A DNA stretch of 64,000 nt from an uncultured Schlesneria sp. (GTDB lineage Bacteria > Planctomycetota > Planctomycetia > Planctomycetales > Planctomycetaceae), in NCBI GenBank assembly GCA_903834925.1, contig CAILLA010000170.1, forward strand, positions 1 through 64,000, read 5' to 3'. This document shows, piece by piece, positions 28,371 to 37,363 of the stretch. Position 1 is the first letter of the stretch; each line of letters starts with the position of its first letter. Below the pieces are notes generated by a model. The model had not been told where the DNA came from, did not search any database, and saw only the letters and a list, made by a program, of their open reading frames with translations. A program made the translations under genes and the position numbers.

Positions 28371-28955
28371 TCAGGCGATGTGATCAACAGGGTGGTCGAC
28401 CAGGGAGACCAAAGCGTCATCCAGACGTCGAACATCAGCATTGACCTGGCGTGATTCCAGGTGATGCCGAAACGCTTGTGAAACGGAACTTCCCAAACCC
28501 TGCACCCACTCGGGCGAATCGCCACCCAAGGTACAACGACCAATACATGATAATGGCCGGGCGATGGAACAGGCACACATTCCCGTCTGCGTCAGCATGG
28601 GACATGAGCAACCATGATTTCGTGAGCGTTCCATGACTCGCTGCATTTCCCCGTCACGGCGTTGTCGCAGTTCATCAGCGATGGCGATGGCCTCAACGTT
28701 AGTGACCACCGGGACGAAGGATTCGCAATCGCTGGATGCCAAGTGCAAGCTGTCAGAAACCCCGCCGGTCAGTCGAACCAAACTTGAAGCAATCTCAACA
28801 AAAGTCGGCTGATTTTGGAAAGTAGTGGCTTCGCCCCCAGTTGCATTGGATGCGACCCGAACTTCGCGAAACGCCACATCTGCAAAGGCCAAGGCCATTA
28901 ATCCGAAGACAAACAGGACAGACAGAGGCAACATCAAGAAAATTACGCTCGCCAT
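28371..28955 (-). CDS. Membrane-anchored YkgJ-like Cys-rich protein
   Basis: First gene of the bc operon, 61 bases before the Rieske start. The N-terminus is a membrane helix (residues 4-26). The middle contains CSCPMLTQTGMCACSIARPL then SCIGRC: seven cysteines with the CPxL...C...RPLxC spacing of YkgJ/UPF0153 zinc- or iron-binding proteins. The rest is soluble and helical. Relatives of YkgJ bind metals, but the function is not known. Operon position suggests assembly or regulation of the respiratory complex, perhaps metal handling; that is inference. Confidence 0.65.
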   Translation of the reverse strand: MASVIFLMLPLSVLFVFGLMALAFADVAFREVRVASNATGGEATTFQNQPTFVEIASSLVRLTGGVSDSLHLASSDCESFVPVVTNVEAIAIADELRQRRDGEMQRVMERSRNHGCSCPMLTQTGMCACSIARPLSCIGRCTLGGDSPEWVQGLGSSVSQAFRHHLESRQVNADVRRLDDALVSLVDHPVDHIA

Positions 28956-29021
28956 CGCTTTCTCCTCACTATGCGGACATGTGGATAACGATATCCAGTA
29001 TCGGCTGTGTTGAGACGAATG

Positions 29022-29978
29022 TCAACTCAAATTGACCACATTATTGGGCCGCTCACCACGAAGTACCTGAACCACCTGTTCTATGGCCTGGGTTCGCATC
29101 GCAATCAATGATTCGGTCGAAACGAATGCAGCATGAGGTGTGACGATGACTCGTTCATCGCAGTAAAGAGGGTCGCTCAAACTTGGCGGTTCCGGCTCGA
29201 ACACATCCAATGCAGCTCCGGCAATCTGATTCTTTTGTAACGCTTCCCACAGGGCGATTGGATCAACCAGTCCACCACGCGAGGTATTGATCAAGTACGC
29301 CGTTGGCTTCATCAGGCTGAGACGTTCGGCATTAATTAAATGCCTGGACTCCGCAACTAAAGGAGCATGGAGCGAAACGAAGTCACTGTTCTTCAACAAC
29401 TCGGGCAACGCGACCATCTCGCAGCCAGTCCCGTGATCAGAGCCCGAAGGAGTGTATGCCAATACGTTTAGCCCCAAGGCTCTCATTTTTGGAACCAGTT
29501 CGCGCGCGATGCGCCCCAGCCCAATCAACCCAACTGTCTGCCCCGATAATCTTCGCATGGTCGTGGCGGCACCGAGATTGTATTCGCCGCGCTTGGTCCG
29601 CCAGTGAAAGAAACCGATGCGGCGAGCACATGCCAGAATCAGGCCCAGCGCGTGGTCAGAGACTTCTGACACGCAGTAGTCCGGACAGTTGGTAACCGGA
29701 ATGCCAAGTTCCGTCGCAGTGGTCACCGCAATGTTGTCGAGGCCAATGCCGAAACGTGAGATGACTCGACAGCGCGGCGAACTTCGAATGACCAAATCAG
29801 TAACGCGAGCCCATGTCGTGGCGATTGCATCGACGTCCGCAGCCAAACGCACCAGCGTTGCCTCGTCTGTTGCAGGGGCTTCTATCAGTTCTGCGTCCGC
29901 AGCCTGCAAAATGGCCGTTTCAATTGCAGTATCAGGCCATGCACGATCAGTCATCAGCACACGAAACCGACGTGACAT
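29022..29978 (-). CDS. D-2-hydroxyacid dehydrogenase family protein
   Basis: NAD(P)-dependent oxidoreductase of the D-3-phosphoglycerate/ D-lactate dehydrogenase superfamily. The coenzyme fold is TVGLIGLGRIARELVPKM (GxGxxA/G); the catalytic triad is Arg in NTSRGGLVD, Glu in DVFEPEPP and His in VTPHAAFVST. The conserved substrate-side block NCPDYCVSEVSDHALGLIL is also present. Start ATG 29978 gives MSRRFRVLMTDRAWPD; the track start at 30005 adds nine residues without support. The substrate could be phosphoglycerate, hydroxypyruvate or a similar 2-hydroxyacid. It has no ACT domain, so it is not the long SerA. Confidence 0.88.
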   Translation of the reverse strand: MSRRFRVLMTDRAWPDTAIETAILQAADAELIEAPATDEATLVRLAADVDAIATTWARVTDLVIRSSPRCRVISRFGIGLDNIAVTTATELGIPVTNCPDYCVSEVSDHALGLILACARRIGFFHWRTKRGEYNLGAATTMRRLSGQTVGLIGLGRIARELVPKMRALGLNVLAYTPSGSDHGTGCEMVALPELLKNSDFVSLHAPLVAESRHLINAERLSLMKPTAYLINTSRGGLVDPIALWEALQKNQIAGAALDVFEPEPPSLSDPLYCDERVIVTPHAAFVSTESLIAMRTQAIEQVVQVLRGERPNNVVNLS

Positions 29979-30060
29979 TGTTGTCTTACCTAATAAAACA
30001 TTCACATGAACAAAACTGTTGCAGGCTGTGCCCCTGCATCGGACTTCTTCAGGATTGAAA

Positions 30061-30367
30061 CTTGACTCAATGAGTCAAGTTTCAGGAGTTCTTTCAAAGT
30101 AGCCATCATCGCTCCGCGTGATGAGCATGCGTCGGAAACGATACAATCGTTGCCTTATCCTCGGAATAGAAACTCCATTTGAATTCCTGATTTGAAAACA
30201 AGCTGATTGATATTCGCCTGATTCTCGAACAATGCTCATCACGCGGAGCGATGATGGCTACTTTTTTCTGAGGCGAAGCCTCTCTGGAGTCTTCTCCGAC
30301 GCAGTGTCTTCTTTTTTTGAGACACTCGAAGAGCACTGCGTGACCGAAGACGGTCATGCAGTGGCAC
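30061..30367. repeat. Terminal-inverted-repeat element, copy 2 (full)
   Basis: Hairpin CTTGACT-CAATG-AGTCAAG (30061-30079), then a 169-bp unit (30096-30264) with a perfect 30-bp inverted repeat, GTAGCCATCATCGCTCCGCG ... / ...GATGATGGCTAC. A spacer with GAGGCGAAGCCTC and a T run follows, and then GCACTGCGTGACC-GAAGAC-GGTCATGCAGTGGCAC. The inner sequence is about 85% identical to copy 1. Copies 1 and 2 lie in the same orientation 4.4 kb apart and flank the bc operon and the dehydrogenase gene. No ORF lies inside. Confidence 0.85.
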
Positions 30368-30371
30368 TAAG

Positions 30372-30962
30372 TCACCAGACACGCATTCCAGGACCATACA
30401 TCATGGGGCCTCCGAAGCCCGGAGCACCGAATCCGAAACCACCGTAATTCATTGCCCCATAACCCAGCCCACCGTAACCGAGCGTGCTATATCCGATGGA
30501 ACCGTTAGTCAGGTACATCATCCGCTGTGAATTCACTGCGTTCTGAAACACCAGATTCTGAGTCATATAACCTTGCAGGAGCGAACGATCGTACTCTCGT
30601 TTTAAATGATCGCGATAGGCTTCTGCCTGCTGCAGGTCGAGCTTCGCCTGATCCAAAGTCTGCTGCTGGGAAGTTTCCTTCTGCACGATTGAAGATTGAA
30701 CTTTTCGTTCCGACTTTTCTTTGTAGGCCGCGACCAAAGCTCGCATCTGTCGCTCATCCATCCGATTCAGCATCCGCTCGACCTCACCCGATTTCTGAAC
30801 ATCAAACGACATGTCCACAATCAGTCGAGCCAGCAGCCAGGTCCTGAGATCGTCGACGCTTTCGGTCGCGGATGGTGAGGGAACGATGGAGGCCGGAGCA
30901 GGTGGACTTGGAATCCCCGCCTGGCCGAACAACGCGAGACTGACGAGAAGGGAGTGCATCAC
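30372..30962 (-). CDS. Secreted protein with Gly/Tyr/Phe-rich C-terminus
   Basis: Unknown function. Signal peptide (MMHSLLVSLALFGQAG), then a coiled-coil-like region (residues 45-140 with ERQMRALVAAYKEKSERK and QQQTLDQAKLDLQQAEAYRD), then a low-complexity end (LGYGGLGYGAMNYGGFGFGA and so on) that may form a flexible or aggregating tail. It is 196 aa. It diverges from the GH31 gene. Similar Gly/Tyr-rich tails are seen in envelope proteins of planctomycetes, but no homology can be claimed. Confidence 0.7.
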   Translation of the reverse strand: MMHSLLVSLALFGQAGIPSPPAPASIVPSPSATESVDDLRTWLLARLIVDMSFDVQKSGEVERMLNRMDERQMRALVAAYKEKSERKVQSSIVQKETSQQQTLDQAKLDLQQAEAYRDHLKREYDRSLLQGYMTQNLVFQNAVNSQRMMYLTNGSIGYSTLGYGGLGYGAMNYGGFGFGAPGFGGPMMYGPGMRVW

Positions 30963-31126
30963 AGTTCTCCATTTGATTGAGGTTCGGAATACGAGCCGCT
31001 CGCAAGGTCATTTCTTGGATACTATTGTACTCTTGGCGTCCCGACAAACAACGACGTTCCGCGCAGTCAGTAATTGATTTCCTATCTGACTGCGGGAATA
31101 CCAACACCGTGCAGGAACTTTTCAAC

Positions 31127-32905
31127 GTGAAAACAATCCAGTTGATTGGCGGGTTTATCGTTTTCATACTAGTCGCTGACTTGAACCGAGCAGTGAGATC
31201 GGACGACGTTTCTGCAATGCCAGGCCTGTTTGAAAACAGTTTCGACACCAGTAGTCCCGCAGTGGCTCCGCCGTGGTCGATGAGGCCGTGGATGTGGGAG
31301 GACGATGTCAATACGGCTGAGGCTGTGTGGGACCTGGTCGATGGATGCCACGATCATGATCTGCCACTGGGAGCGATTCTGATCGATAGTCCCTGGTCGA
31401 CCCGCTACAACAATTTTCGTTTTGACGAAAAACGATATCCCAACCCTCGCAAGATGATTGATTCGCTTCACGCTCGGGATGTCAGACTGGTCCTGTGGAT
31501 GACCAATTTCATCAATACCCCCGACAGTCTTGCCGATGCTCCGGGTGACGCAGAAGATTTGTATTCCGTCGGTAAAGCCAATGGCTATTTCGTAAACGAT
31601 GGTGCGCCGATTCGCTGGTGGAAAGGGAGCGGCGCGATGGTCGATTACACGAATCCAGCAGCCGTGGCATGGTGGCACCGAATCATGGACCGCACCCTGT
31701 CGCTGGGTGTCGACGGCTGGAAAATGGATGGGTCCGCAGAAATGTTTGTGCTCACTCCACGCAAAACCAAGCGAGGAACATTGACACTGCGCGATTATAT
31801 GGACCTCTACTATCGCGACACGCTGCACTACAGCCGCTCATGCAAAAGTGACTTTGTCACGATGGTCCGATCAGTCGACATCGCCAACACCCACAGCGAC
31901 CAGGCACATGCTCCGTTTGACGCCGCACCACTTACCTGGGTTGGCGACCAACGACATTCGTGGAAGGATAAAGGGCTGGATGAAGCGATCCGCAGTTCGT
32001 TCCGGGCACTCGCACTCGACTATCCCTCGGTCAGCTCCGACAGCGGTGGATATCAGACAGCCTCCAAACCGCAAGTCGGTATGCCGCGACTGTTATATCT
32101 GCGCTGGGCTCAATGGAACGCGATGACTCCATTCTTTCTGATCGGTGGACACGATGAACACCGCTCCTGGAAGTTCGATCCTGAATTCTTCCAAATCTTT
32201 CGGCGATTCATGTGGCTGCACCAGGAACTGGTGCCGTTCTTCTATTCGCAACACGTTCAAGCAAGCCTGCGCGAAGGAAAGTTGATGCATCCCGGCCCTG
32301 GCAAGCACGAATATCTGCTCGGCGACTCACTGCTCGTCGGCGTCATGTCCAATGAAGAACCTCGTCGCGAGATCGTCTTCCCGGACGGCGACTGGCTGAA
32401 CTACTGGGACAATCGCGTGGCATACCACGGCGGCGAAACGGTCACCGTGGATGTCCCGGAAAACCGCAGCCCGATTTTCGTGAGACTGGGTTCAATTATC
32501 CCGTTAGACGTCGTCAACAACGCCGTCGGCCATGGTAGTCAAGCTTCGAAAGGATGGAGAACCCTCGACATTTATCCCGCAAAGCAGAGCAGCTCTGCGG
32601 TCCTGTGGGATACGCGACAGTTTCCACCAAATGCATTTCGCGATCGAAGTTTCGTGGGAGTGAATCCGTTGGAAGTCGGATTGGAGATACACATGGAATC
32701 CGGCCCCGTGCGTGATACCATATTACGCGTCTGGCAGCCGCAAGCGCCCCGCGCGGTTCGAGTTGACGAAACGCCCTTGGACAAACGAGGCAATGTCGCG
32801 GATTGGGAAGCATCTGAACGGGCATGGTGGTACGACGACGTCGACCAACGTCTCTGGATTCGACTAGCTGGATCGCATCAAGCTAGCATAGCGATTGATA
32901 ACTAG
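31127..32905 (+). CDS. Exported glycoside hydrolase family 31 enzyme (alpha-glucosidase/xylosidase-like)
   Basis: Retaining alpha-glycosidase in a (beta/alpha)8 barrel. The start is taken as GTG 31127 (MKTIQLIGGFIVFILVADLN; signal peptide); GTG 31109 is six codons upstream, and the track's 30977 extends into an unlikely region. Motifs: WMWEDDVNTAEAVWDLVDGC, LPLGAILIDSPWSTRYNNF, the nucleophile region GVDGWKMDGSAEMF (Asp of KMDG) and the acid/base WVGDQRHSW. The C-terminal beta domains follow from about residue 450. The substrate is not resolved. The next gene starts 36 bases after the stop, so they may be cotranscribed. Confidence 0.88.
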   Translation: MKTIQLIGGFIVFILVADLNRAVRSDDVSAMPGLFENSFDTSSPAVAPPWSMRPWMWEDDVNTAEAVWDLVDGCHDHDLPLGAILIDSPWSTRYNNFRFDEKRYPNPRKMIDSLHARDVRLVLWMTNFINTPDSLADAPGDAEDLYSVGKANGYFVNDGAPIRWWKGSGAMVDYTNPAAVAWWHRIMDRTLSLGVDGWKMDGSAEMFVLTPRKTKRGTLTLRDYMDLYYRDTLHYSRSCKSDFVTMVRSVDIANTHSDQAHAPFDAAPLTWVGDQRHSWKDKGLDEAIRSSFRALALDYPSVSSDSGGYQTASKPQVGMPRLLYLRWAQWNAMTPFFLIGGHDEHRSWKFDPEFFQIFRRFMWLHQELVPFFYSQHVQASLREGKLMHPGPGKHEYLLGDSLLVGVMSNEEPRREIVFPDGDWLNYWDNRVAYHGGETVTVDVPENRSPIFVRLGSIIPLDVVNNAVGHGSQASKGWRTLDIYPAKQSSSAVLWDTRQFPPNAFRDRSFVGVNPLEVGLEIHMESGPVRDTILRVWQPQAPRAVRVDETPLDKRGNVADWEASERAWWYDDVDQRLWIRLAGSHQASIAIDN

Positions 32906-32941
32906 CGATTTTTGGATTCTTCGCTTCAAAGGAGATCGGAA

Positions 32942-34450
32942 GTGGTGTTTGAGAAACGCTTCAGAGGACGACTGTCAACGCTTGGTTACCTGACGATCGG
33001 GTTGCTGGCGATTCCGCTGGTTCCGACGTGGACATGGGGCGATAACGAACCACAGCCGATCCCTCAACGTAAAGATATGTGTGAATCAGAGCCTGGAAAT
33101 CAACCAAAGGCCGAAGCCAAGCCACCCAAAGACGCTCCCATCGCAAATCAAGATCGGGGTGCGACGGCAACAAAGGCGGATTCCACTCAGGAACGACCAA
33201 AAACAAGACCGGCACCGCGACTGATTCATCCTGGCCTGGCCTTGAACGAACCAGTGATGAAAGAACTTGGCCTGGAACAGGACTCAGCCGTCACTGCCGA
33301 AATTCACAAGATGAATCAAGACATTGTGAACGAGATCCAAAAAGGTCTGAGCGAATTGTCAAAAGCTGGGGGCTTGAAATCGGGCGCGACGATCGAGATC
33401 TACGCGAACGTCGTACCCAAGTATGTTGAAGCGCTCAAAAAACTTTTGACGCCCGAACAATTCACTCGATTACAACAGATCCACTGGCAGCAAGCGGGGC
33501 TGGACGCATTGCGCGATCCTGAGTTGGCGAAGGCGCTCAATATCACGGCCGACCAACAAGAGAGACTGGCAACCGCTGATGAAGACGTTGAAAAGCAGCA
33601 GGCGGAATTGAATGGTCAACAAAAGACTTTGGAAAAAGAACGTAAGGAATTGGCCGACAAAGGGGAGAATGTCGACGAGATCACAGTCAGGATTCAGGGT
33701 ATCTCGGAGAAGAAGCAAAATCTCGGAGCCGAGCGGAACACAAGATACCAGCAAGTTCTCACCGCCGAGCAACAAACAAAATTGGCAGAACTCAAAGGAA
33801 AACCTGTCGAATTTCCAAAGCGGTCGGTCCCCGTCGGAGGCCGACCGGGCACGCCAACCACCGCGCGACCGGGGGGCTTGATGGCCTTGGCGTTGAGGGA
33901 ACCAATCCTGAAGGAACTGGGCATCAATCAGGATGCCTCGGAGTTGGCCGAGATCCGCAGGTTATCCGAAGCCCATTCTCGAGAACTCCTACAGCAATTG
34001 CGAAATGAAGGGGCGGGCGGGGATCAAGAAAAAGTTCAGGAAATCGAAGGGAAGGTTCAAGCCAAATACAATGTTGATCTGAAGAAGCTGCTGACGCCAG
34101 TACAGTTCGTCAGATTGCAGCAGATCCAATGGCAGCAACTGGGCACATACGTTCTTTACGACGTCGATATTGTGAATGCATTGGGGATCACAAAAGAGCA
34201 AAAGGACAAAATATATGCATTGAACTACGAAATGTTTCAAATCAGAAGAAAACTTCTCAACCCCCCAGACGGCGGAAATGGTGGGGTCGTCAGCGATGAA
34301 GTTCAGAAAAAAGTCGATGAAACAAAAATGGAAACAGACAAGAAAATCAATCAGATTCTCTCAGAAGAGCAACAAAAAAAATTGGCCGAAATGAAAGGCA
34401 AGCCATTTGATATGGCACTGCTCCGCGTAAATCCAAGGAAGCAGGACTGA
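32942..34450 (+). CDS. Secreted protein with two LTXXQ/Spy-like helical repeats
   Basis: Unknown, probably envelope-located. The start is GTG 32942, or GTG 32945, with AAGGAG 8 bases ahead. After a hydrophobic segment (residues 13-33) and a Lys/Pro/Glu-rich linker, two repeats of about 180 residues share LxLxEPxxKELGxxQD, LLTPxQFxRLQQIxWQQ, a LGIT-type helix pair and EEQQKKLAEMKGKPF. These resemble the LTXXQ periplasmic helices of Spy/CpxP and of the 142-aa protein at 1825, in duplicate. A chaperone-like or stress-sensing role is only an analogy. Confidence 0.7.
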   Translation: MVFEKRFRGRLSTLGYLTIGLLAIPLVPTWTWGDNEPQPIPQRKDMCESEPGNQPKAEAKPPKDAPIANQDRGATATKADSTQERPKTRPAPRLIHPGLALNEPVMKELGLEQDSAVTAEIHKMNQDIVNEIQKGLSELSKAGGLKSGATIEIYANVVPKYVEALKKLLTPEQFTRLQQIHWQQAGLDALRDPELAKALNITADQQERLATADEDVEKQQAELNGQQKTLEKERKELADKGENVDEITVRIQGISEKKQNLGAERNTRYQQVLTAEQQTKLAELKGKPVEFPKRSVPVGGRPGTPTTARPGGLMALALREPILKELGINQDASELAEIRRLSEAHSRELLQQLRNEGAGGDQEKVQEIEGKVQAKYNVDLKKLLTPVQFVRLQQIQWQQLGTYVLYDVDIVNALGITKEQKDKIYALNYEMFQIRRKLLNPPDGGNGGVVSDEVQKKVDETKMETDKKINQILSEEQQKKLAEMKGKPFDMALLRVNPRKQD

Positions 34451-34489
34451 TTGACTGATATTACTGATTTCCGAACTCGAGGCGTAAAT

Positions 34490-35239
34490 TCAGGCAACGA
34501 CATCTTCGTTCTTATGCTTTCCTTTAATAACGTGTTTGTAGACGTGGTTAAGCTTTGAAACCAGTCCCTCGCACATTTTGATGCTCATGAACATGCCGGC
34601 CGGTTGGCGAGACTCGGTCCAGTCCAACATGCTAATCTGATGTTCGATGCGAAACTGCGCATACAGCGTATGATCGAATTCCGCTTCACTGTGAACTTTG
34701 CCATCGTGAATGTGGACAGTTGGAAAAAACAACTGAGTTCGATCGACGCGGGGAAATTCGAACGCCATCGGATGAATTTTAATTTGGCCTTTTTTAAGCT
34801 TAAAGACAGCAAAGCCAAAGTTTTTATATTGAGGAAGTTGTTCCCAGGCTCCGGGCGATAGGCGAAAACGCTCGTCCAAGCGTGAAAAGTCGTTGATCGC
34901 TGGCACGAACGATGCCTCGAATGATCCGACGTCGACGACTTTCAGTGGGCTTCCACCCATGGCTCCGCCGCCAAAGCCGCCCGCCGCGCCTCCTCGATCG
35001 GGCGCGAAACCAGATTCCATTTGAGAGAAAAAATTTGGATACTTGTCTAAATTGATAAAACGCACAGCTTTTTCCGCAGTTCGTTTGGGAACGGGAAGGG
35101 GTAGAATCATGGCCAAATCCTCGTTCGCCGAAAATTTCATTTCGTATACCAGGAATTGCATCATTGCCCTGGAATCGCGGGCAAAAATGCGAGTGTCAGT
35201 CACAGATTCGACGTTACGCGTAAAACAGCACATGTGCAT
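34490..35239 (-). CDS. Conserved hypothetical protein of unknown function
   Basis: 249 aa with no membrane segment. Starts MHMCCFTRNVESVTDTRIFA with AAAGGAC ahead. It includes NEDLAMILPLPVPKRTAEKA, a short Gly-rich linker (GGAAGGFGGGAMGG), then DFSRLDERFRLSP and FAVFKLKKGQIKIHPMAFEF. I recall similar proteins in planctomycetes but know no function. Its start is 6 bases after the stop of the SGNH hydrolase gene, so it is the second gene of a two-gene operon with it. Confidence 0.65.
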   Translation of the reverse strand: MHMCCFTRNVESVTDTRIFARDSRAMMQFLVYEMKFSANEDLAMILPLPVPKRTAEKAVRFINLDKYPNFFSQMESGFAPDRGGAAGGFGGGAMGGSPLKVVDVGSFEASFVPAINDFSRLDERFRLSPGAWEQLPQYKNFGFAVFKLKKGQIKIHPMAFEFPRVDRTQLFFPTVHIHDGKVHSEAEFDHTLYAQFRIEHQISMLDWTESRQPAGMFMSIKMCEGLVSKLNHVYKHVIKGKHKNEDVVA

Positions 35240-35245
35240 GTCCTT

Positions 35246-35986
35246 TCATTCAATCAAAAGGGATTTCACCACATCAAACACTGTTGCTGCAATGATCTTG
35301 GCACCTTCAGCGTTCGGGTGCAAACTGTCGCTAAAATGATTGTCGTTCAATCGTGAGCAAACGTCGGCCAAGGGTATTCCGCGTTCGACACAAAACGCTT
35401 TCAGTCGTGGGTTGTGATAATCACGTTTGGCTCGAATTGTTGCCACGATCTGATCAGGGAGCACCGCTTCGTTAACATACGGCACATTGAACAAAATCGG
35501 CTGCATCCCGTGATCCAACACGGCCTGCACCATCCGGTCCAAGTTTTCGATGATTCTGCGGCTCGCGGTTTCCGTGTCAGGCACGACCGCAAGATCGTTC
35601 GTCCCCATTCCCATCACGACGTAACTTGCCATGGGGAATAATTTGAGATAGTCCTGAACCTGTTTTGGACCATTGTCGCTGACTTCACCCGCAATACCAC
35701 CATTTGCAACCCGCAACCCACGCGGTTCACAGAGTCTCTGCAGCTCGTCAGGATAAGTGGGAAATGGCCAGTATTGATGCGACCCGTTGTTATTCCAACC
35801 CGTCAGACTGTCGCCTGCACAGACGATCGATACCTCAAGTCGGCCATACTCGAACCCGATCGAACCTTGATCGATTGTACAAATGATCGAGGAGGTCGCC
35901 ATCAGAAAAACCTTGTCGGAAATGGACTCGAACAAATCATGTTTCCGATAATGTGGCAAATCTGGATGCCGAACACTATCGTCCAT
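35246..35986 (-). CDS. SGNH/GDSL-type hydrolase
   Basis: Esterase or lipase-like enzyme of the SGNH fold, with catalytic Ser in CAGDSLTGW, Gly in NGGIAGEVSD, Asn in GMGTNDLAVV and Asp-His in SDSLHPNAEG. At about 246 aa it is the usual size. There is no signal peptide, so it is cytoplasmic. It runs with the downstream unknown protein, 6 bases apart. The substrate (ester, acetyl-sugar or lipid) cannot be assigned. Confidence 0.88.
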   Translation of the reverse strand: MDDSVRHPDLPHYRKHDLFESISDKVFLMATSSIICTIDQGSIGFEYGRLEVSIVCAGDSLTGWNNNGSHQYWPFPTYPDELQRLCEPRGLRVANGGIAGEVSDNGPKQVQDYLKLFPMASYVVMGMGTNDLAVVPDTETASRRIIENLDRMVQAVLDHGMQPILFNVPYVNEAVLPDQIVATIRAKRDYHNPRLKAFCVERGIPLADVCSRLNDNHFSDSLHPNAEGAKIIAATVFDVVKSLLIE

Positions 35987-36026
35987 TCCACGATTCGATG
36001 AACTTACTTGATTACGGAAGGTATGG

Positions 36027-37277
36027 ATGAATTCCTCGGCAGATTTTCCCGTCGAATGGTGTCGCGCTCAATTCCCCGCACTCGGGCGCGTTGTCGCTGG
36101 TCAACCAGTTGCGTTTTTTGATGGTCCAGGCGGAAGTCAGGTTCCGCAGCGAGTGATCGATGCAGTCGGACATTACCTTGCAAACACCAACGCCAATCGT
36201 GGAGGCCAATACGCTACGGCTCGTGAAAGCGACGAACTGCTGGAATCGGCTCATGTGACGATGGCTGAATTTCTTGGGACAGCAAACCCGGAATCGGTCA
36301 TCTTCGGTGCGAACATGACTACGCTGACGTTTGCACTCAGTCGAGCGATCAGCAAGTCATGGAAGCCGGGTGACGAAATTGTTGTCACTCGACTGGATCA
36401 TGATGGAAATGTGACTCCGTGGGTCCTGGCGGCAAGAGACGCCGGAGCGACCGTTCTCTATGTCGACTTTCACAAAACGGACTGCACTCTTGATTTACAG
36501 GATTTTTCGTCGAAGCTCTCGTCACGGACTCGGTTTGTCGCGGTTGGGTGTGCGTCGAATATTGTAGGGACGGTGAATCCCGTCGCTGAACTGTGCAGAC
36601 AGGCACATGCAGTCGGTGCGCAGGTCTTTCTGGATGCTGTACATTATACACCTCATTCGCTTCCCGACGTGACCGGGTGGGATTGTGACTGGCTGGCGTG
36701 CTCGGCTTACAAGTTTTTCGGGCCGCATGTCGGAATTCTTTGGGGGCGACCGGAACTGTTGAAATCTCTGACACCCTACAAACTGCGGCCTGTGACCGAG
36801 ACGTTACCAGGTCGCTGGATGACAGGGACCCAAAACTTCGAAGGGATTGCCGGGGCGAAAGCCGCTGTCGATTATCTCGACGATTTGGGTCGGCAAATAA
36901 GTCCGTCTTCGGCGCCGCTTCGAGATTCCTTGCGTACGGCCTACTCTGCGATCGGACAATATGAACGATACTTGATTTCGGCTTTGCTGACGGGATTGGA
37001 GGCCATTCCTCAAATCAAAATCCTTGGCCTGACAGATCGCAATCGCCTGAACGAGCGAACTCCCACCGTCAGCTTTACTCATGGACGGCTATCTGCAATC
37101 GAGATTGCCGATCGACTGGGGCAATTGGGATTGTTTGTTGGCCACGGCAATTTTTATGCGTTGCAGGTGTCCGAGGCGTTTGGATTGGAACCTCAGGGAG
37201 TCGTACGGGTTGGATTGATGCACTATAACACGTTGTCGGAAGTCGACCGACTTCTGGTGGCGCTGAGATCGTATTAA
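36027..37277 (+). CDS. Class V aminotransferase-fold PLP enzyme (cysteine desulfurase-like)
   Basis: PLP-dependent enzyme with VAFFDGPGGSQVPQRVIDAV at the N-terminus and LDAVHYTPHSLPDVTGW before the PLP lysine (CSAYKFFGPHVG, Lys229). TRLDHDGNVTPW fits the SufS/NifS-type superfamily. At 416 aa it matches the cysteine-desulfurase-like group that lacks a sulfur-carrier partner. The start is ATG 36027, preceded by GGAAGG. The precise reaction (desulfurase, kynureninase-like or other) is unclear because no Fe-S or partner gene is adjacent. Confidence 0.85.
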   Translation: MNSSADFPVEWCRAQFPALGRVVAGQPVAFFDGPGGSQVPQRVIDAVGHYLANTNANRGGQYATARESDELLESAHVTMAEFLGTANPESVIFGANMTTLTFALSRAISKSWKPGDEIVVTRLDHDGNVTPWVLAARDAGATVLYVDFHKTDCTLDLQDFSSKLSSRTRFVAVGCASNIVGTVNPVAELCRQAHAVGAQVFLDAVHYTPHSLPDVTGWDCDWLACSAYKFFGPHVGILWGRPELLKSLTPYKLRPVTETLPGRWMTGTQNFEGIAGAKAAVDYLDDLGRQISPSSAPLRDSLRTAYSAIGQYERYLISALLTGLEAIPQIKILGLTDRNRLNERTPTVSFTHGRLSAIEIADRLGQLGLFVGHGNFYALQVSEAFGLEPQGVVRVGLMHYNTLSEVDRLLVALRSY

Positions 37278-37363
37278 CGCAGATTTCATCATATCGGGTG
37301 ACGACTGATGGCAACCGATGCTACCATCCCGAAGGATGTTCCTTTTACTCACGGAATCGAATC

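Noticed and set aside
25631-30367. CRISPR array or attachment sites
   Set aside because: Only two long inverted-repeat units with no regular spacers or integrase.
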